DNA of 64,000 nucleotides. Origin: Pseudarthrobacter sp. fls2-241-R2A-127. Lineage in GTDB: Bacteria > Actinomycetota > Actinomycetes > Actinomycetales > Micrococcaceae. The translations under genes and the position numbers were made by a program. Within the stretch, counting starts at the first letter, position 1, and every line of letters starts with the position of its first letter. The stretch is taken from the NCBI RefSeq assembly GCF_030209355.1, contig NZ_JARVSF010000012.1:124001-188000 (forward strand). Direction: 5' to 3'. Shown here piece by piece: positions 51,583-60,763 of this stretch. The notes under the pieces are model-generated. The model saw only the letters and a list, made by a program, of their open reading frames with translations. It searched no databases and was not told the DNA's origin.

Positions 51583-54213
51583 CTAGCGCCTGCCCTGGTG
51601 TGCGTCCAGGAGCCGGGCGCAGCGGATGAAGCCCAGGTGCGAGTAGGCCTGCGGGTGGTTGCCGAGGTGGGTTTCGGTGCCCGGATCGTATTCTTCCGGG
51701 AGCAGTCCGGTGGGGCCGAAGAGGTTCACCAGCTGGTCGAACAGGTCCCAGGCCTCGTCGATGCGGCCCACGGCCACGTAGGCCTCGATCAGCCAGGTGG
51801 TGCAGATGTGGAACCCGCCCTCCAGGCCCGGCAGGCCGTCGTCGTACCGGTAACGGAACACGGTGGGGCCCACCCGCAGTTCCCGTTCGACGGCGGTGAC
51901 GGTGTCCAGGAAGCGCTGGTCGGTGACCTCCAGCAGGCCGGAGAGTCCGATGTGCAGGACGGCGGCGTCAAGGTCCGGGCTGTCGTAGGCCACGGTGTAG
52001 GACCTGGCCGATTCGTCCCAGCCCTCGCGGAGCACCTCATCGCGGATGGTTGCCGCCGTGGGCGCCCAGGCCGGGTCCGGCTGGCGGCCGTGGCGCGCTG
52101 CCGTCCGCAGTGCCCGGTCCAGGGTGACCCAGCACATCACTTTCGAGTAGACGTGGTGGCGGGCTGCGCGCCGGGCCTCCCAGATCCCGTGGTCCGGTTC
52201 GTGCCAGCGGGCCAGGACGGCCGATGCCATCTGCACCATCAGGTCCCAGTGGGCGTCGTCCAGCGAGCCCTCACGCCCGCTGAGCGCGTGGATCAGTTCG
52301 GCGACGGGCCCAAAGACGTCCAGCTGGACCTGGTGGTCGGCCGCATTGCCGATCCGCACCGGGCGGGACCCCGCGTACCCCGGCAGGCTGTCGACGACGG
52401 CCTCCGTGGAGAGCGGTGCGCCGGTTACCGAGTACAGGGGGTGCAGCCATTCGGGGCCCGGGGCGTGTTCGAGGATGCGGCCCAGCCAGTCCAGGAAGCC
52501 CGCGGCCTCGGCAGTGGAACCCAGGTCCACCAGCGCGTTGACTGTCATGGAGCCATCGCGCAGCCAGCAGTACCGGTAGTCCCAGTTCCGTGTCCCGCCG
52601 ATGCCCTCGGGCAGGGACGTGGTGGGTGCGGCGAGGACGGCGCCCGTGGGCTGGTGCACCAGGGCACGGAGTACCAGCGCGGATCGTCGCACCAGGGAGG
52701 GTTTGACGGAGGGCAGGTCGAGGTCCTGCACCCACTGCCGCGAGTGCAGGGCAACCGCGGCCCGACGCTCCGTTTCCCCGCCGGGATCCGCGGGCTGCGG
52801 TTCGGTATCGCCGCAGCGCAGGTTCAACACCACGGGGCCGTCCTGCAGGTTCACCGACGCCGTGGCCGTGGCGTGGATGCCGTCCGAGGCGATGCTGAAG
52901 GTCACCCCCGGCGCGAACAGGATGATTGGCTCGGACGTGCCCACCACATGCAGTTCCTCGCCGCGGGCTTCCATGCTGAACGGGGCGTTGGCGTAGTCCG
53001 GCCGGGGCGCGAAGGTGATCCTCGCGGCGCCGTGGCCGGAGAGCACCCGCACCAGGCTGGTGATGCCGTCCGGGGCGGGCTCCAGGTAGTCGGTTACCGT
53101 CACGTCCGCCCACCGGGTTTCGACGATCATGGTGCTGTCCACGTACCGTTGGCCCAGCACCTGGGAGGCTTTGACCGGTTCCACGGAGAAGTGGCCGGCA
53201 GCGTCGCCACCCAGGATGTGGGCAAACAGGGATCCGGAGTCCGGCAGCGGGTGGCTCATCCAGCAGATCTTCGCGTCCGGGGTCAGCAGCGCGGTGGAGG
53301 AGCCGTTGCCGATCATCGAGTGCCGTTCCAGGCCGACGGCGTCCTCCCCGAACAGCCAGGCCCGGCGCAGTTCGAAGAGGAGGGCCAGGACGCGGGCGAA
53401 GGCTTCGGGGTCCCGGACGCGGTGGGCGGCGGCGGTCTCCCCGGGCCCGACCCGCAGCCCCAGGTCCGGTCCGCGGAGGGTGGCGATGGCCAGTTCGTCG
53501 CTGTAGGCGTCACCGGCGAACATGGCGGCGCTGGCGCCGAGCCGGGAGCGGAGGCTTTCCAGTGCTTCCGCCTTGGACGGCTCCACCACGGAGAGGTCCA
53601 GCACGGAGCCGTCCACGATGAAGAACAGGCCATGGAGGCGGGCGATTTCCCGGGCGGTTTCCGTGACCGATTCGACCACCTCCGGCGGCGCGGGCCGGGT
53701 GTGGACGGAAACGGCCACGGGCTTGCGTTCGATCCAGATGCCCTCTTGGAAGCCCACGGCCTCGTTGAGCGCGGCGTTGACCTTGAGCAGGACGGATTCG
53801 GTGGCCAGGCTCTGGGCATGCGCGAAGCCCATGTCCGACTCCGCACCGTGCGACCCGATCAGGTGGACCTCCACGGGCAGCCGGGACACCGCCGCCAGGT
53901 CGCGCAGGGACCGGCCGGAAATGATCGCCGCATGCGTGTTGGGCAAGGCTGCCAGGGCGCGGAGTGCGATGGCCGCGTTGCCCAGGGGCAGGATCTCCGT
54001 GGAGATTCCTTCGGCCTCGCAGAGGGTCCCGCCGTAGTTGCAGGCCACCAAAAGGGAGGGCACGCGGGCCAGTACTTTGAGTTCGGCCAGCAGTGCGGGG
54101 GTGAGCCCGTTGTCCGCGGCATCCGACTGGATGAAGGCGCGGAGCATTTCCAGCGGGAGCGAACGGGTGAGCAGCGCGGATTCCGCCACGCTTTGGTTCA
54201 ACGGCGTAGGCAT
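51583..54213 (-). CDS. pseudo-trehalose-phosphatase domain fused to GH15 trehalase/glucoamylase-like domain
   Basis: 876 residues. Residues 45-270 follow the HAD trehalose-6-phosphate phosphatase pattern: motif II Ser99 (IISGRS), motif III Lys214, motif IV GDAYSDE (Asp235, Asp239). But motif I, normally DFDGT, reads NYGGT at 59-63: the nucleophile Asp is Asn59 and the acid/base Asp is Gly61. Residues 290-870 are a GH15 alpha/alpha barrel with GGTRNWDYRYCWLRD, the GIWEARR acid and PEEYDPGTETHLGNHPQAYSHL (Glu841 base) intact. GH15 relatives in mycobacteria hydrolyse trehalose. Hence probably an active trehalase or glucoamylase tethered to a non-catalytic, possibly T6P-sensing domain. Shine-Dalgarno AAGGGG. 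Confidence 0.86.
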   Translation of the reverse strand: MPTPLNQSVAESALLTRSLPLEMLRAFIQSDAADNGLTPALLAELKVLARVPSLLVACNYGGTLCEAEGISTEILPLGNAAIALRALAALPNTHAAIISGRSLRDLAAVSRLPVEVHLIGSHGAESDMGFAHAQSLATESVLLKVNAALNEAVGFQEGIWIERKPVAVSVHTRPAPPEVVESVTETAREIARLHGLFFIVDGSVLDLSVVEPSKAEALESLRSRLGASAAMFAGDAYSDELAIATLRGPDLGLRVGPGETAAAHRVRDPEAFARVLALLFELRRAWLFGEDAVGLERHSMIGNGSSTALLTPDAKICWMSHPLPDSGSLFAHILGGDAAGHFSVEPVKASQVLGQRYVDSTMIVETRWADVTVTDYLEPAPDGITSLVRVLSGHGAARITFAPRPDYANAPFSMEARGEELHVVGTSEPIILFAPGVTFSIASDGIHATATASVNLQDGPVVLNLRCGDTEPQPADPGGETERRAAVALHSRQWVQDLDLPSVKPSLVRRSALVLRALVHQPTGAVLAAPTTSLPEGIGGTRNWDYRYCWLRDGSMTVNALVDLGSTAEAAGFLDWLGRILEHAPGPEWLHPLYSVTGAPLSTEAVVDSLPGYAGSRPVRIGNAADHQVQLDVFGPVAELIHALSGREGSLDDAHWDLMVQMASAVLARWHEPDHGIWEARRAARHHVYSKVMCWVTLDRALRTAARHGRQPDPAWAPTAATIRDEVLREGWDESARSYTVAYDSPDLDAAVLHIGLSGLLEVTDQRFLDTVTAVERELRVGPTVFRYRYDDGLPGLEGGFHICTTWLIEAYVAVGRIDEAWDLFDQLVNLFGPTGLLPEEYDPGTETHLGNHPQAYSHLGFIRCARLLDAHQGRR

Positions 54214-54338
54214 CCAGGTACCCCTTCGAGGCAGAACCAGGCCGGGAACTCAGCCGCTGGATCGCCTGCGGACTACCGGTTGGTGCCCCGCCCGGAAATC
54301 CCAGCAATCCCTGACGGGGCAGTATCCATCTTCAGCCG

Positions 54339-54353
54339 CGGGGGTTTCCCCCG
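54339..54353. other. short GC hairpin in the 197-bp gap
   Basis: CGGGGG-TTT-CCCCCG perfect hairpin downstream of the minus-strand LLM gene and upstream of the trehalase fusion. No T-run; could end LLM transcripts weakly. The gap shows no gene. Confidence 0.3.
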
Positions 54354-54410
54354 AAAGTCGCTTTTATTGCGTCCGTGTAAAAGCAGCGCACCGGCCCGGC
54401 GGCGAAAGCC

Positions 54411-55406
54411 TCAGGCGCCCACCCGGGCCAGTCCGGCGGCTTCGGCCAGCAACTCGACGGAGCGCAGCCGCGCCTCGGTACCGGTGCTCTGGTGCGCCAC
54501 GATGAGTTCGTCGGCGTCGGCGTGCTTGCCGAAATCAGCCAGGTAGTCCACCACGGCGTCCGGCGTGCCCACGGCGGAGTAGCGCATCATCTGGGCGACG
54601 TGCTGGCCCTGCGGGGAGTCCAGGACCATGTCCGCTTCGTCGTCGGTGAACTCGCGGCCGCCGCCGAAGAACAGCGAGACGCGTGCGCGCTTGGTGGCCT
54701 GGAACATGGCTTGGGCCTCGGACGCCGAGTCGGCGGCGATCACGTTGACGCCGGCGATCACGTGCGGCGCGTCGAGCTGGGCTGAGGGCTTGAACTCGCG
54801 GCGGTAGATGGCCACGGCGTCCTGCAGGGCGGCCGGGGCAAAGTGCGAGGCGAACGCGTACGGGAGGCCCAGCTGCGCGGCGAGCCGGGCGCCAAACAGG
54901 GATGATCCCAGGATGTAGAGCGGAACGTTGGTCCCCTTGCCCGGGGTGGCCTCGACGCCCTGGATGCGGGTGGGGCCGGTCAGGTAGCCCTGCAGTTCCA
55001 GGACATCCTGCGGGAAGCTGTCCGCGGACATCGGGTCCCGGCGCAGGGCGCGCATGGTGTTCTGGTCACTGCCGGGTGCCCGCCCCAGGCCCAGGTCGAT
55101 CCGGCCCGGGTGAAGGGTTTCCAGGGTGCCGAACTGTTCGGCGATGGTCAGCGGCGAGTGGTTGGGCAGCATGATGCCGCCGGCGCCCAGCCGGATGCTT
55201 TCGGTGTGCGCGGCCACGTGGGCAATCAGCACGCTGGTGGCGGAGGAGGCGATGGAGGACATGTTGTGGTGCTCCGCGTACCAGACCCGCCGGTACCCCA
55301 GCTTCTCGGCGCTTTGCGCCATGGCCACGCTGCCCGCGAAACTCTCCGACGCCGTCTGGCCTTTGCCGATGGTTGCCAGGTCAAGGATGGAGAGGGGAAG
55401 AGTCAC
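54411..55406 (-). CDS. LLM-class flavin-dependent oxidoreductase
   Basis: 331 residues of the bacterial luciferase-like superfamily (MsnO8 group): [74 protein letters not shown], and [17 protein letters not shown]. Uses FMN or F420 to hydroxylate or reduce an unknown small molecule. GTG start. Divergent from the aldo-keto reductase gene. Confidence 0.88.
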   Translation of the reverse strand: MTLPLSILDLATIGKGQTASESFAGSVAMAQSAEKLGYRRVWYAEHHNMSSIASSATSVLIAHVAAHTESIRLGAGGIMLPNHSPLTIAEQFGTLETLHPGRIDLGLGRAPGSDQNTMRALRRDPMSADSFPQDVLELQGYLTGPTRIQGVEATPGKGTNVPLYILGSSLFGARLAAQLGLPYAFASHFAPAALQDAVAIYRREFKPSAQLDAPHVIAGVNVIAADSASEAQAMFQATKRARVSLFFGGGREFTDDEADMVLDSPQGQHVAQMMRYSAVGTPDAVVDYLADFGKHADADELIVAHQSTGTEARLRSVELLAEAAGLARVGA

Positions 55407-55548
55407 GTCAGGTGCCGGCCTTTCAAAAACGTTGCGTAGGGTGGTGCCGGCCGGATTGCGGCGGGCACTTGGTGCATAACGACGGCGGCCCCCGGCTTAT
55501 TTCTTCGGCCTGCGGAATACTCAGCACACTTATGAGGTTGCCGCCCCT

Positions 55549-56421
55549 ATGAGCCAAGATTCAACGAAGCAGCTGGAACTGTCCGCAACGATCGACCTCA
55601 AGGACGTGGGAACCGTGCACCGGCTCGGTTTCGGTGCCATGCGCATCGTCGGTGACGGGGTGTGGGGTGAGCCCGCAGACCGCGCCGCTGCCGTGGCCGT
55701 GCTGCGCCGCGCCGTCGAGCTCGGCGTGGATTTCATCGACACCGCCGACTCCTACGGCCCCAACATCAGCGAGGAAATCATCGCGGAGGCCCTGCACCCG
55801 TACAAGGAGGGACTGAAGGTCGCCACCAAGGTGGGCTTCACCCGCACCGGGCCCAACAAGTGGATCCCGGTGGGCCGCCCCGAATACCTGCGCCAGCAGA
55901 CGGAACTGAGCCTGCGGAAGCTGAAGGTGGACACCTTGGACCTGCTGCAGCTGCACAGGATCGATCCCAAGGTGGACGCCGAGGAGCAGTTCGGCGTGCT
56001 GCGCGAACTCCAGGACGAGGGCAAGGTCCGTGCCCTGGGCCTGTCGCAGGTGAGCGTCGCGGAGTTGGAAGCGGCCGGGAAGCACTTCACCGTGTCCACG
56101 GTCCAGAACCGTTACAACCTGACCGACCGGTCCTCCGAGGACGTCCTGCGGTACTCGGAGGAAAACGGCATCGGGTTCATCCCGTGGGCACCCATTTCCG
56201 CGGGCGAGCTCGCCAAGCCGGGCGGCCCGCTGGATGAAGCCGCCAAGCGCCTGGGCGCCACCACCTCCCAGGTGGCCCTGTCCTGGCTGCTGCGCCGCTC
56301 CCCCGTGATGATGCCCATCCCCGGCACCGGTTCCATTCCCCACCTCGAAGAAAACATGGCCGCCGCCGGCCTCACGCTCGACGACGATACGTACGCCGAG
56401 CTCGAAGCCGCCGGCAAGTAG
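55549..56421 (+). CDS. aldo/keto reductase
   Basis: 290-residue TIM-barrel NADPH-dependent reductase. Catalytic tetrad: Asp64 ([10 protein letters not shown]), Tyr69, Lys94 (VATKVGF) and His of LQLHRID; cofactor site near [16 protein letters not shown]. Reduces aldehydes or ketones; substrate unknown. Directly followed (24 nt) by a DJ-1-like gene, so the two may work on reactive carbonyl compounds. No clear ribosome site. Confidence 0.9.
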   Translation: MSQDSTKQLELSATIDLKDVGTVHRLGFGAMRIVGDGVWGEPADRAAAVAVLRRAVELGVDFIDTADSYGPNISEEIIAEALHPYKEGLKVATKVGFTRTGPNKWIPVGRPEYLRQQTELSLRKLKVDTLDLLQLHRIDPKVDAEEQFGVLRELQDEGKVRALGLSQVSVAELEAAGKHFTVSTVQNRYNLTDRSSEDVLRYSEENGIGFIPWAPISAGELAKPGGPLDEAAKRLGATTSQVALSWLLRRSPVMMPIPGTGSIPHLEENMAAAGLTLDDDTYAELEAAGK

Positions 56422-56445
56422 AAACCCAACGACAGGAGAAACACC

Positions 56446-57144
56446 ATGGCAAACATCCTGATGGTCGTCTCGGCCGCCGATTCCCTCACCATGAAGGACG
56501 GCAGCGAACACCCCACCGGCTACTGGGCGGAGGAGCTGGTGGTCTCCCACCAGACCCTGACCGATGCCGGTAACACCGTCCACATCGCCACCCCCGGCGG
56601 CAGGAAGCCCACCGTGGACCAGGTAAGCCTGGCCCCCGAATCGGCAGGCGGCGAGGACCGCGCGCAGGGTTTCCGCGACTACCTGGCCAAGATCGACGGC
56701 GAGCTGGCGCACCCGCTGGTCCTCGCCGACGTCGACATCAACGGCTATGACGCCGTGGTGATGCCCGGCGGCCACGGCCCCATGGCCGACCTGTTCAAGG
56801 ACGCGGACCTGGGCCGCCTGCTGGTGGCAGCCAACAAGGACGGGAAGGTCATTGCACCGTTCTGCCACGGTCCCGCGGGGCTGCTGAGCGCAACGGACGA
56901 CGACGGCGGGTTCGCTTTCAAGGGCCGGCGCCTGACGGTCTTCACCAACGAGGAAGAGCTCGGCGGCGGAACGGGCGAGAACACCCCGTGGCTGGTGGAG
57001 GACGCGCTCAAGGAGAAGGGTGCCGTCGTCGAAAACGGCGCGGCCTGGTCCTCCAACGTGGTGCGCGACGGCAACCTCATCACCGGGCAGAACCCGCAGT
57101 CCAGCGAGGACGTGGCCAAGGAAGTCCTGGCCGCGCTGAGCTAG
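56446..57144 (+). CDS. DJ-1/PfpI superfamily protein (Hsp31/glyoxalase III-like)
   Basis: 232 residues. Nucleophile elbow APFCHGPAGLL with Cys140-His141, and HPTGYWAEEL (Glu near 29) complete the expected catalytic triad. VVMPGGHGPMADL is the oxyanion loop. Members act as methylglyoxalases, deglycases or chaperones; a reactive-carbonyl role fits the neighbouring reductase. Good AGGAGA site. Ends with a strong terminator. Confidence 0.88.
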   Translation: MANILMVVSAADSLTMKDGSEHPTGYWAEELVVSHQTLTDAGNTVHIATPGGRKPTVDQVSLAPESAGGEDRAQGFRDYLAKIDGELAHPLVLADVDINGYDAVVMPGGHGPMADLFKDADLGRLLVAANKDGKVIAPFCHGPAGLLSATDDDGGFAFKGRRLTVFTNEEELGGGTGENTPWLVEDALKEKGAVVENGAAWSSNVVRDGNLITGQNPQSSEDVAKEVLAALS

Positions 57145-57168
57145 GCGGCAACAGTTCCGAGGCAACGG

Positions 57169-57208
57169 AAGAGGGGACCAGTTCACACACTGAACTGGTC
57201 CCCTCTTT
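57169..57208. terminator. rho-independent terminator
   Basis: GAGGGGACCAGTTCA pairs exactly with TGAACTGGTCCCCTC across a 5-nt loop (CACAC), then TTT. Ends the aldo-keto reductase/DJ-1 operon. Confidence 0.9.
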
Positions 57209-57385
57209 GCCGTATTCCGGCCGTGTCACCTGCCGCAAAATATGACCCCGCCGGTCCTCCGGTGAACCGCCGTTACTCCCCGTATCCCAGGGTTTCGCGG
57301 GCCTTTGATTCCCCCTCCGAAGCTGCCGGATAGTTGCTGCAACGCGCACTCCCGCCGCATCTTTCGGCCCCTTCCAGGAGGAACT

Positions 57386-58362
57386 ATGCCCATCAAACCA
57401 AGCCTGCCGCCGTCGCGGCCCTTGCCGTCTCGGCCCTGCTGGGACTGGCTGCCTGCTCCGATCCGGGCGCTTCGGCGGCGACAGCACCGTCGTCGTCCAC
57501 CGCCAGCGCCGCGGGCAGGACCTTCAACCTGTCACCGCAGCAGGACCGCTTCCCGGTGGCCAAGGACGCCGCCGCGGCGGCCCTGGTGCCTGAGGCCATC
57601 AAGGCCGACGGCAAGCTCACGGTGGTGACCACGGGCGGCGCCGCGCCGTTGAGCCTGTTCGCCACGGACAACAAAACCCTGATCGGCAGCGAGGTTGACA
57701 TCGCCTACGCCGTGGGCGGGGCCCTGGGACTGGACGTCGAGGTCCTGCCCGTCGCCTGGGCGGACTGGCCGCTGGGCATCGAATCCTCCAAGTACGAGGC
57801 CGTGCTGTCCAACGTGACCGTCACCGAGGCGCGCAAGGAAAAGTTCGATTTCGCCACCTACCGCAACGACCTCCTGGGCTTCTACGCCAAGAGCGACTCC
57901 GATATCGGGGAGGTCAAGGAAGCCAAGGACGTGGCGGGCAAGCGGATCATCGTGGGCTCGGGCACCAACCAGGAAGCGATCCTGGTGCGCTGGGACGAGG
58001 AGAACAAGAAGAACGGCCTGGCGCCGGTCCAGTTCCAGTATTACGACGACGATTCCGCCTCCAGCCTGGCCCTCCAGTCCGGACGTGCGGACCTGACGTT
58101 CGGACCCAACGCCGCTGCGGCGTACAAGGCAGCGCAGGACGGGAAGACCAAGCAGGTGGGCACGCTGAACGGCGGCTGGCCACTGACGGCGCAGATCGCC
58201 TTCACCACCAAGAAGGGCAACGGGCTGGCAGTTGCTGCGCAGGCAGCCCTGAACCACCTGATTGACGACGGCACCTACGCCAAAATCCTGGACCGCTGGG
58301 GCCTCTCCTCCGAGGCCGTGCAAAAGTCCGAACTGAACCCGGCGGGCCTGCCTAAAAAATAG
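57386..58362 (+). CDS. amino-acid-type ABC substrate-binding lipoprotein, apparent start frameshift
   Basis: Solute-binding protein of the SBP_bac_3 family: lipobox LLGLAAC (anchor Cys), then VVTTGGAAPLSLFATDNKTLIGSEVDIAYAVGGALGL and VTVTEARKEKFDFATYRNDLLGFYAKSD, EVKEAKDVAGKRIIVGSGTNQEA. The only ATG with a good ribosome site (AGGAGG just before it) is one base out of frame with the protein. In the reading frame a TTG lies 52 bases upstream with a poor leader. If the AAA after ATGCCCATC were AAAA, the protein would begin MPIKTKPAAVAALAV, an ideal lipoprotein signal. So there is a probable 1-nt deletion (mutation or sequencing error). No permease or ATPase is adjacent: orphan binding protein. 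Confidence 0.75.
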
Positions 58363-58380
58363 GCGGCCTGCCGACGAAGG

Positions 58381-58416
58381 AATCCCCGCCCGAAGACCTG
58401 CCCGGCGGGGATTTTT
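58381..58416 (+). terminator. rho-independent terminator
   Basis: AATCCCCGCC pairs exactly with GGCGGGGATT across a 13-nt loop, followed by T5. Ends the binding-protein gene. Confidence 0.88.
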
Positions 58417-58497
58417 CTGTGGCGCCGCAGGCTGGTTTCAACCGCCCGTGGGCCCGGCAAAGTGCGCTCCGGACCGGTTAGGCAATAGTCTGGCCCG

Positions 58498-59124
58498 ATG
58501 GGGACCAGTGCCGTGAACTCCGGCGAACAGATGGACAGGCAGACCCGCATCCTTGATGCGGCGATGGATTTGCTGTCCCGCCACGGCATCTCGGGCGTGA
58601 GCATGCGCGCCGTGGCACGCGAGGCCGGCGTGGCGCTGGGCCTGGTCAACTACTACTACGACGACAAGACCACCCTGATCCGGGCTGCCCTTCGCCGGGT
58701 GGATGAGCATGACGTTGCGCTCGTCGCCCCGGACCCGTCGCTGGCCCCCGATGAACGGTTGCGCCAAGCACTGCGGCAGGTGGCGGGCGCAGATTTACTG
58801 ACCACCCGCTACCTGTCACTGCGCTTGCACCTGTGGGCCCTGGCCCGGGCCGACGAGGATTACGCCCAGATCAACGCCGCCGCGTTCGACCGGTACCTGG
58901 ACGGGCTCGCCACACTGGTGTCCAATGCGATTCCCGAACTCCCGTGGAAGGCGTGCAGGGATCGGGCCGCGGATATTGTCGTCATCCAAAACGGGATGTG
59001 GTTGACCGCCCTCCTCGGCGTGGACCGCGCTGCCACCCAGCGGAGCATTGCCCGTACGGAGGAGATCGCCTTCGCGCCGGTTCCGGACGACACAGGGACC
59101 TCCCCGGAACCCGGCCTGGCCTGA
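58498..59124 (+). CDS. TetR-family repressor (BetI-like) of the betaine operon
   Basis: 208 residues. HTH at about 12-60 (TRILDAAMDLLSRHGISGVSMRAVAREAGVALGLVNYYYDDKTTLI), matching the BetI/TetR_C_6 group. It is followed on the same strand, after 100 nt containing a twin palindrome, by betaine aldehyde dehydrogenase and choline oxidase genes, so repression relieved by choline is the likely role. TAGTCT ends 6 nt before the ATG: leaderless-type start. An internal in-frame ATG (MDRQTR) is an alternative. Confidence 0.88.
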   Translation: MGTSAVNSGEQMDRQTRILDAAMDLLSRHGISGVSMRAVAREAGVALGLVNYYYDDKTTLIRAALRRVDEHDVALVAPDPSLAPDERLRQALRQVAGADLLTTRYLSLRLHLWALARADEDYAQINAAAFDRYLDGLATLVSNAIPELPWKACRDRAADIVVIQNGMWLTALLGVDRAATQRSIARTEEIAFAPVPDDTGTSPEPGLA

Positions 59125-59164
59125 GGCTACCGGCCCTGCCACGCGGGCAGTGCCGGGCGTAGCA

Positions 59165-59204
59165 TTGAACGACTGTTCAAGAAAAGTATTGAACAGTCGT
59201 TCAA
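59165..59204. promoter_or_regulatory. twin TetR operator of the betaine operon
   Basis: TTGAACGACTGTTCAA (59165-59180) and TTGAACAGTCGTTCAA (59189-59204) are each TTGAAC-N4-GTTCAA palindromes and are exact reverse complements of each other, 24 bp centre to centre. The second overlaps the proposed -35. Two repressor dimers could bind on nearly the same face. Confidence 0.85.
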
Positions 59205-59217
59205 TCTCCATTACTGT
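59189..59217 (+). promoter_or_regulatory. betB promoter overlapping the operator
   Basis: TTGAAC, 17 nt, TACTGT; the -10 ends 7 nt before the betB ATG, placing the expected start site on or next to the start codon, and no Shine-Dalgarno is seen. So a leaderless transcript is predicted, blocked by repressor on the -35. Confidence 0.65.
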
Positions 59218-59224
59218 GCTCGGT

Positions 59225-60763
59225 ATGACTTACGCCACAGCAGACGGAGACGCCGCCGCACGCGCCCTCCCCGACACGCCCCGCACCCTGTTCATCAACG
59301 GCCGCTGGGAACCGGCAGCCTCCGGCGCCGCCCGGGAGATCCGCAACCCCGCCGACGGCGAAGTAGTCGCCATGGTGTCCGAAGGCGACCGCGAGGACGC
59401 CGAACGCGCCATTGCCGCGGCCCGGGCAGCCTTCGACTCCGGAGTGTGGTCTTCCGTCCCGGCCCCCGAGCGCGGCACGTTCCTGCTCAAGGTTGCCGCC
59501 GGCCTGCGGGAGCACCGGGAAAAGTTTGCCCGCGCCGAGTCGCTGGACACCGGTAAGCGCATGGTGGAAAGCCGCATCGACATCGATGACATCGCCGCCT
59601 GCTTCGAGTACTTCGGCAGGCTCGCGGGCCAGCAGCCGGGCCGCGTTGTGGACGCCGGGAATCAGGACGTCGTCAGCCGGATCGTCTATGAACCGGTCGG
59701 CGTCTGCGGCCTCATCACACCGTGGAACTACCCCCTCCTCCAGGCCGCCTGGAAGATCGCACCCGCGCTGGCAGCCGGCTGCACCTTCGTCCTCAAGCCG
59801 GCCGAATTAACCCCCTCCACCAGCATCCTGTGCATGCAGCTCATGCAGGACCTGGGCCTGCCCGACGGTGTCGCGAACCTTCTCACCGGACCCGGCACCA
59901 AGGTTGGGGCACCGCTGTCCGAACACCCCGACGTCGACCTCATCTCGTTTACCGGCGGACTGGAAACAGGCAAGCGCATCGCCGCCACCGCCGCCGCCAC
60001 CGTCAAGAAAATTGCGCTTGAACTGGGCGGCAAGAACCCGAACGTCATCTTCGCCGACGCCGACTTCGATGCCGCCGTGGACAACGCGCTCAACGGTGCC
60101 TTCGTCCACTCCGGCCAGGTCTGCTCCGCAGGCGCCCGCCTGGTGGTGGAGGAATCCATCGCCGAACGCTTCGTGGATGAACTGGTGCGCCGCGCTGAGG
60201 GCATCCGCCTGGGCGGCCCCTTCGACGACGACGCCGAGACCGGCCCGCTGATCTCGGCAGGACACCGCGACAGTGTCCACGAATACGTCCAGCGCGGCAT
60301 CGCCGAAGGCGCCCGGCTGAGGACCGGCGGCTCGGCGCCTTCCGGGGAGAAATACGACGCCGGGTTCTACTACCTGCCCACCATCCTGGACCAGGTGCAG
60401 CGCGGCATGTCAGTGGTCACCGACGAGGCGTTCGGCCCGGTGGTGACGGTGGAAACCTTCCGAACCGAGGATGAGGCCGTGGCAATCGCCAACGACACCA
60501 TCTACGGCCTGGCCGGGGCCGTCTGGACGCAGGACGCCGGGAAGGCCCAGCGGGTGGCGGGCAGGCTGCGGCACGGCACCATCTGGATCAACGACTACCA
60601 CCCCTACCTCCCCCAGGCCGAGTGGGGCGGCTTCGGCCAGTCCGGCGTCGGCCGCGAGCTGGGCCCCACCGGCCTGGCCGAATACCAGGAAGCCAAGCAC
60701 ATCTACCAGAACACCAGCCCGCAGGTTACCGGCTGGTTTGCTGACCACGGCAAGGAGAACTAG
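59225..60763 (+). CDS. betB: betaine-aldehyde dehydrogenase
   Basis: 512-residue NAD(P)-dependent aldehyde dehydrogenase. Asn168 (PWNYP), Glu266 (LELGGKN) and nucleophile Cys300 (SGQVCSAG) are all in place; the fold is complete to the C-terminal KHIYQN end. With choline oxidase directly behind it (start of codA follows the stop at once) it completes choline to glycine betaine, an osmoprotectant. The substrate is inferred from context and similarity. The choice of ATG excludes an upstream in-frame stretch that overlaps the operator. Confidence 0.92.
   Translation: MTYATADGDAAARALPDTPRTLFINGRWEPAASGAAREIRNPADGEVVAMVSEGDREDAERAIAAARAAFDSGVWSSVPAPERGTFLLKVAAGLREHREKFARAESLDTGKRMVESRIDIDDIAACFEYFGRLAGQQPGRVVDAGNQDVVSRIVYEPVGVCGLITPWNYPLLQAAWKIAPALAAGCTFVLKPAELTPSTSILCMQLMQDLGLPDGVANLLTGPGTKVGAPLSEHPDVDLISFTGGLETGKRIAATAAATVKKIALELGGKNPNVIFADADFDAAVDNALNGAFVHSGQVCSAGARLVVEESIAERFVDELVRRAEGIRLGGPFDDDAETGPLISAGHRDSVHEYVQRGIAEGARLRTGGSAPSGEKYDAGFYYLPTILDQVQRGMSVVTDEAFGPVVTVETFRTEDEAVAIANDTIYGLAGAVWTQDAGKAQRVAGRLRHGTIWINDYHPYLPQAEWGGFGQSGVGRELGPTGLAEYQEAKHIYQNTSPQVTGWFADHGKEN

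Noticed and set aside
51598-54546. A 982-codon open frame antisense to the trehalase fusion, and similar long antisense frames at 3234-4589, 12194-13843, 16977-18557 and 26772-28682
   Set aside because: These are shadow frames of GC-rich genes: they lie wholly opposite recognisable proteins, have biased low-complexity translations rich in Gly, His, Gln and Arg, and lack family motifs.
57334-57385. TTG at 57334 as the true start of the binding lipoprotein
   Set aside because: It would place an Arg- and Pro-rich 17-residue leader before the signal peptide and ignores the strong ribosome site; a frameshift explains the data better. It remains possible.
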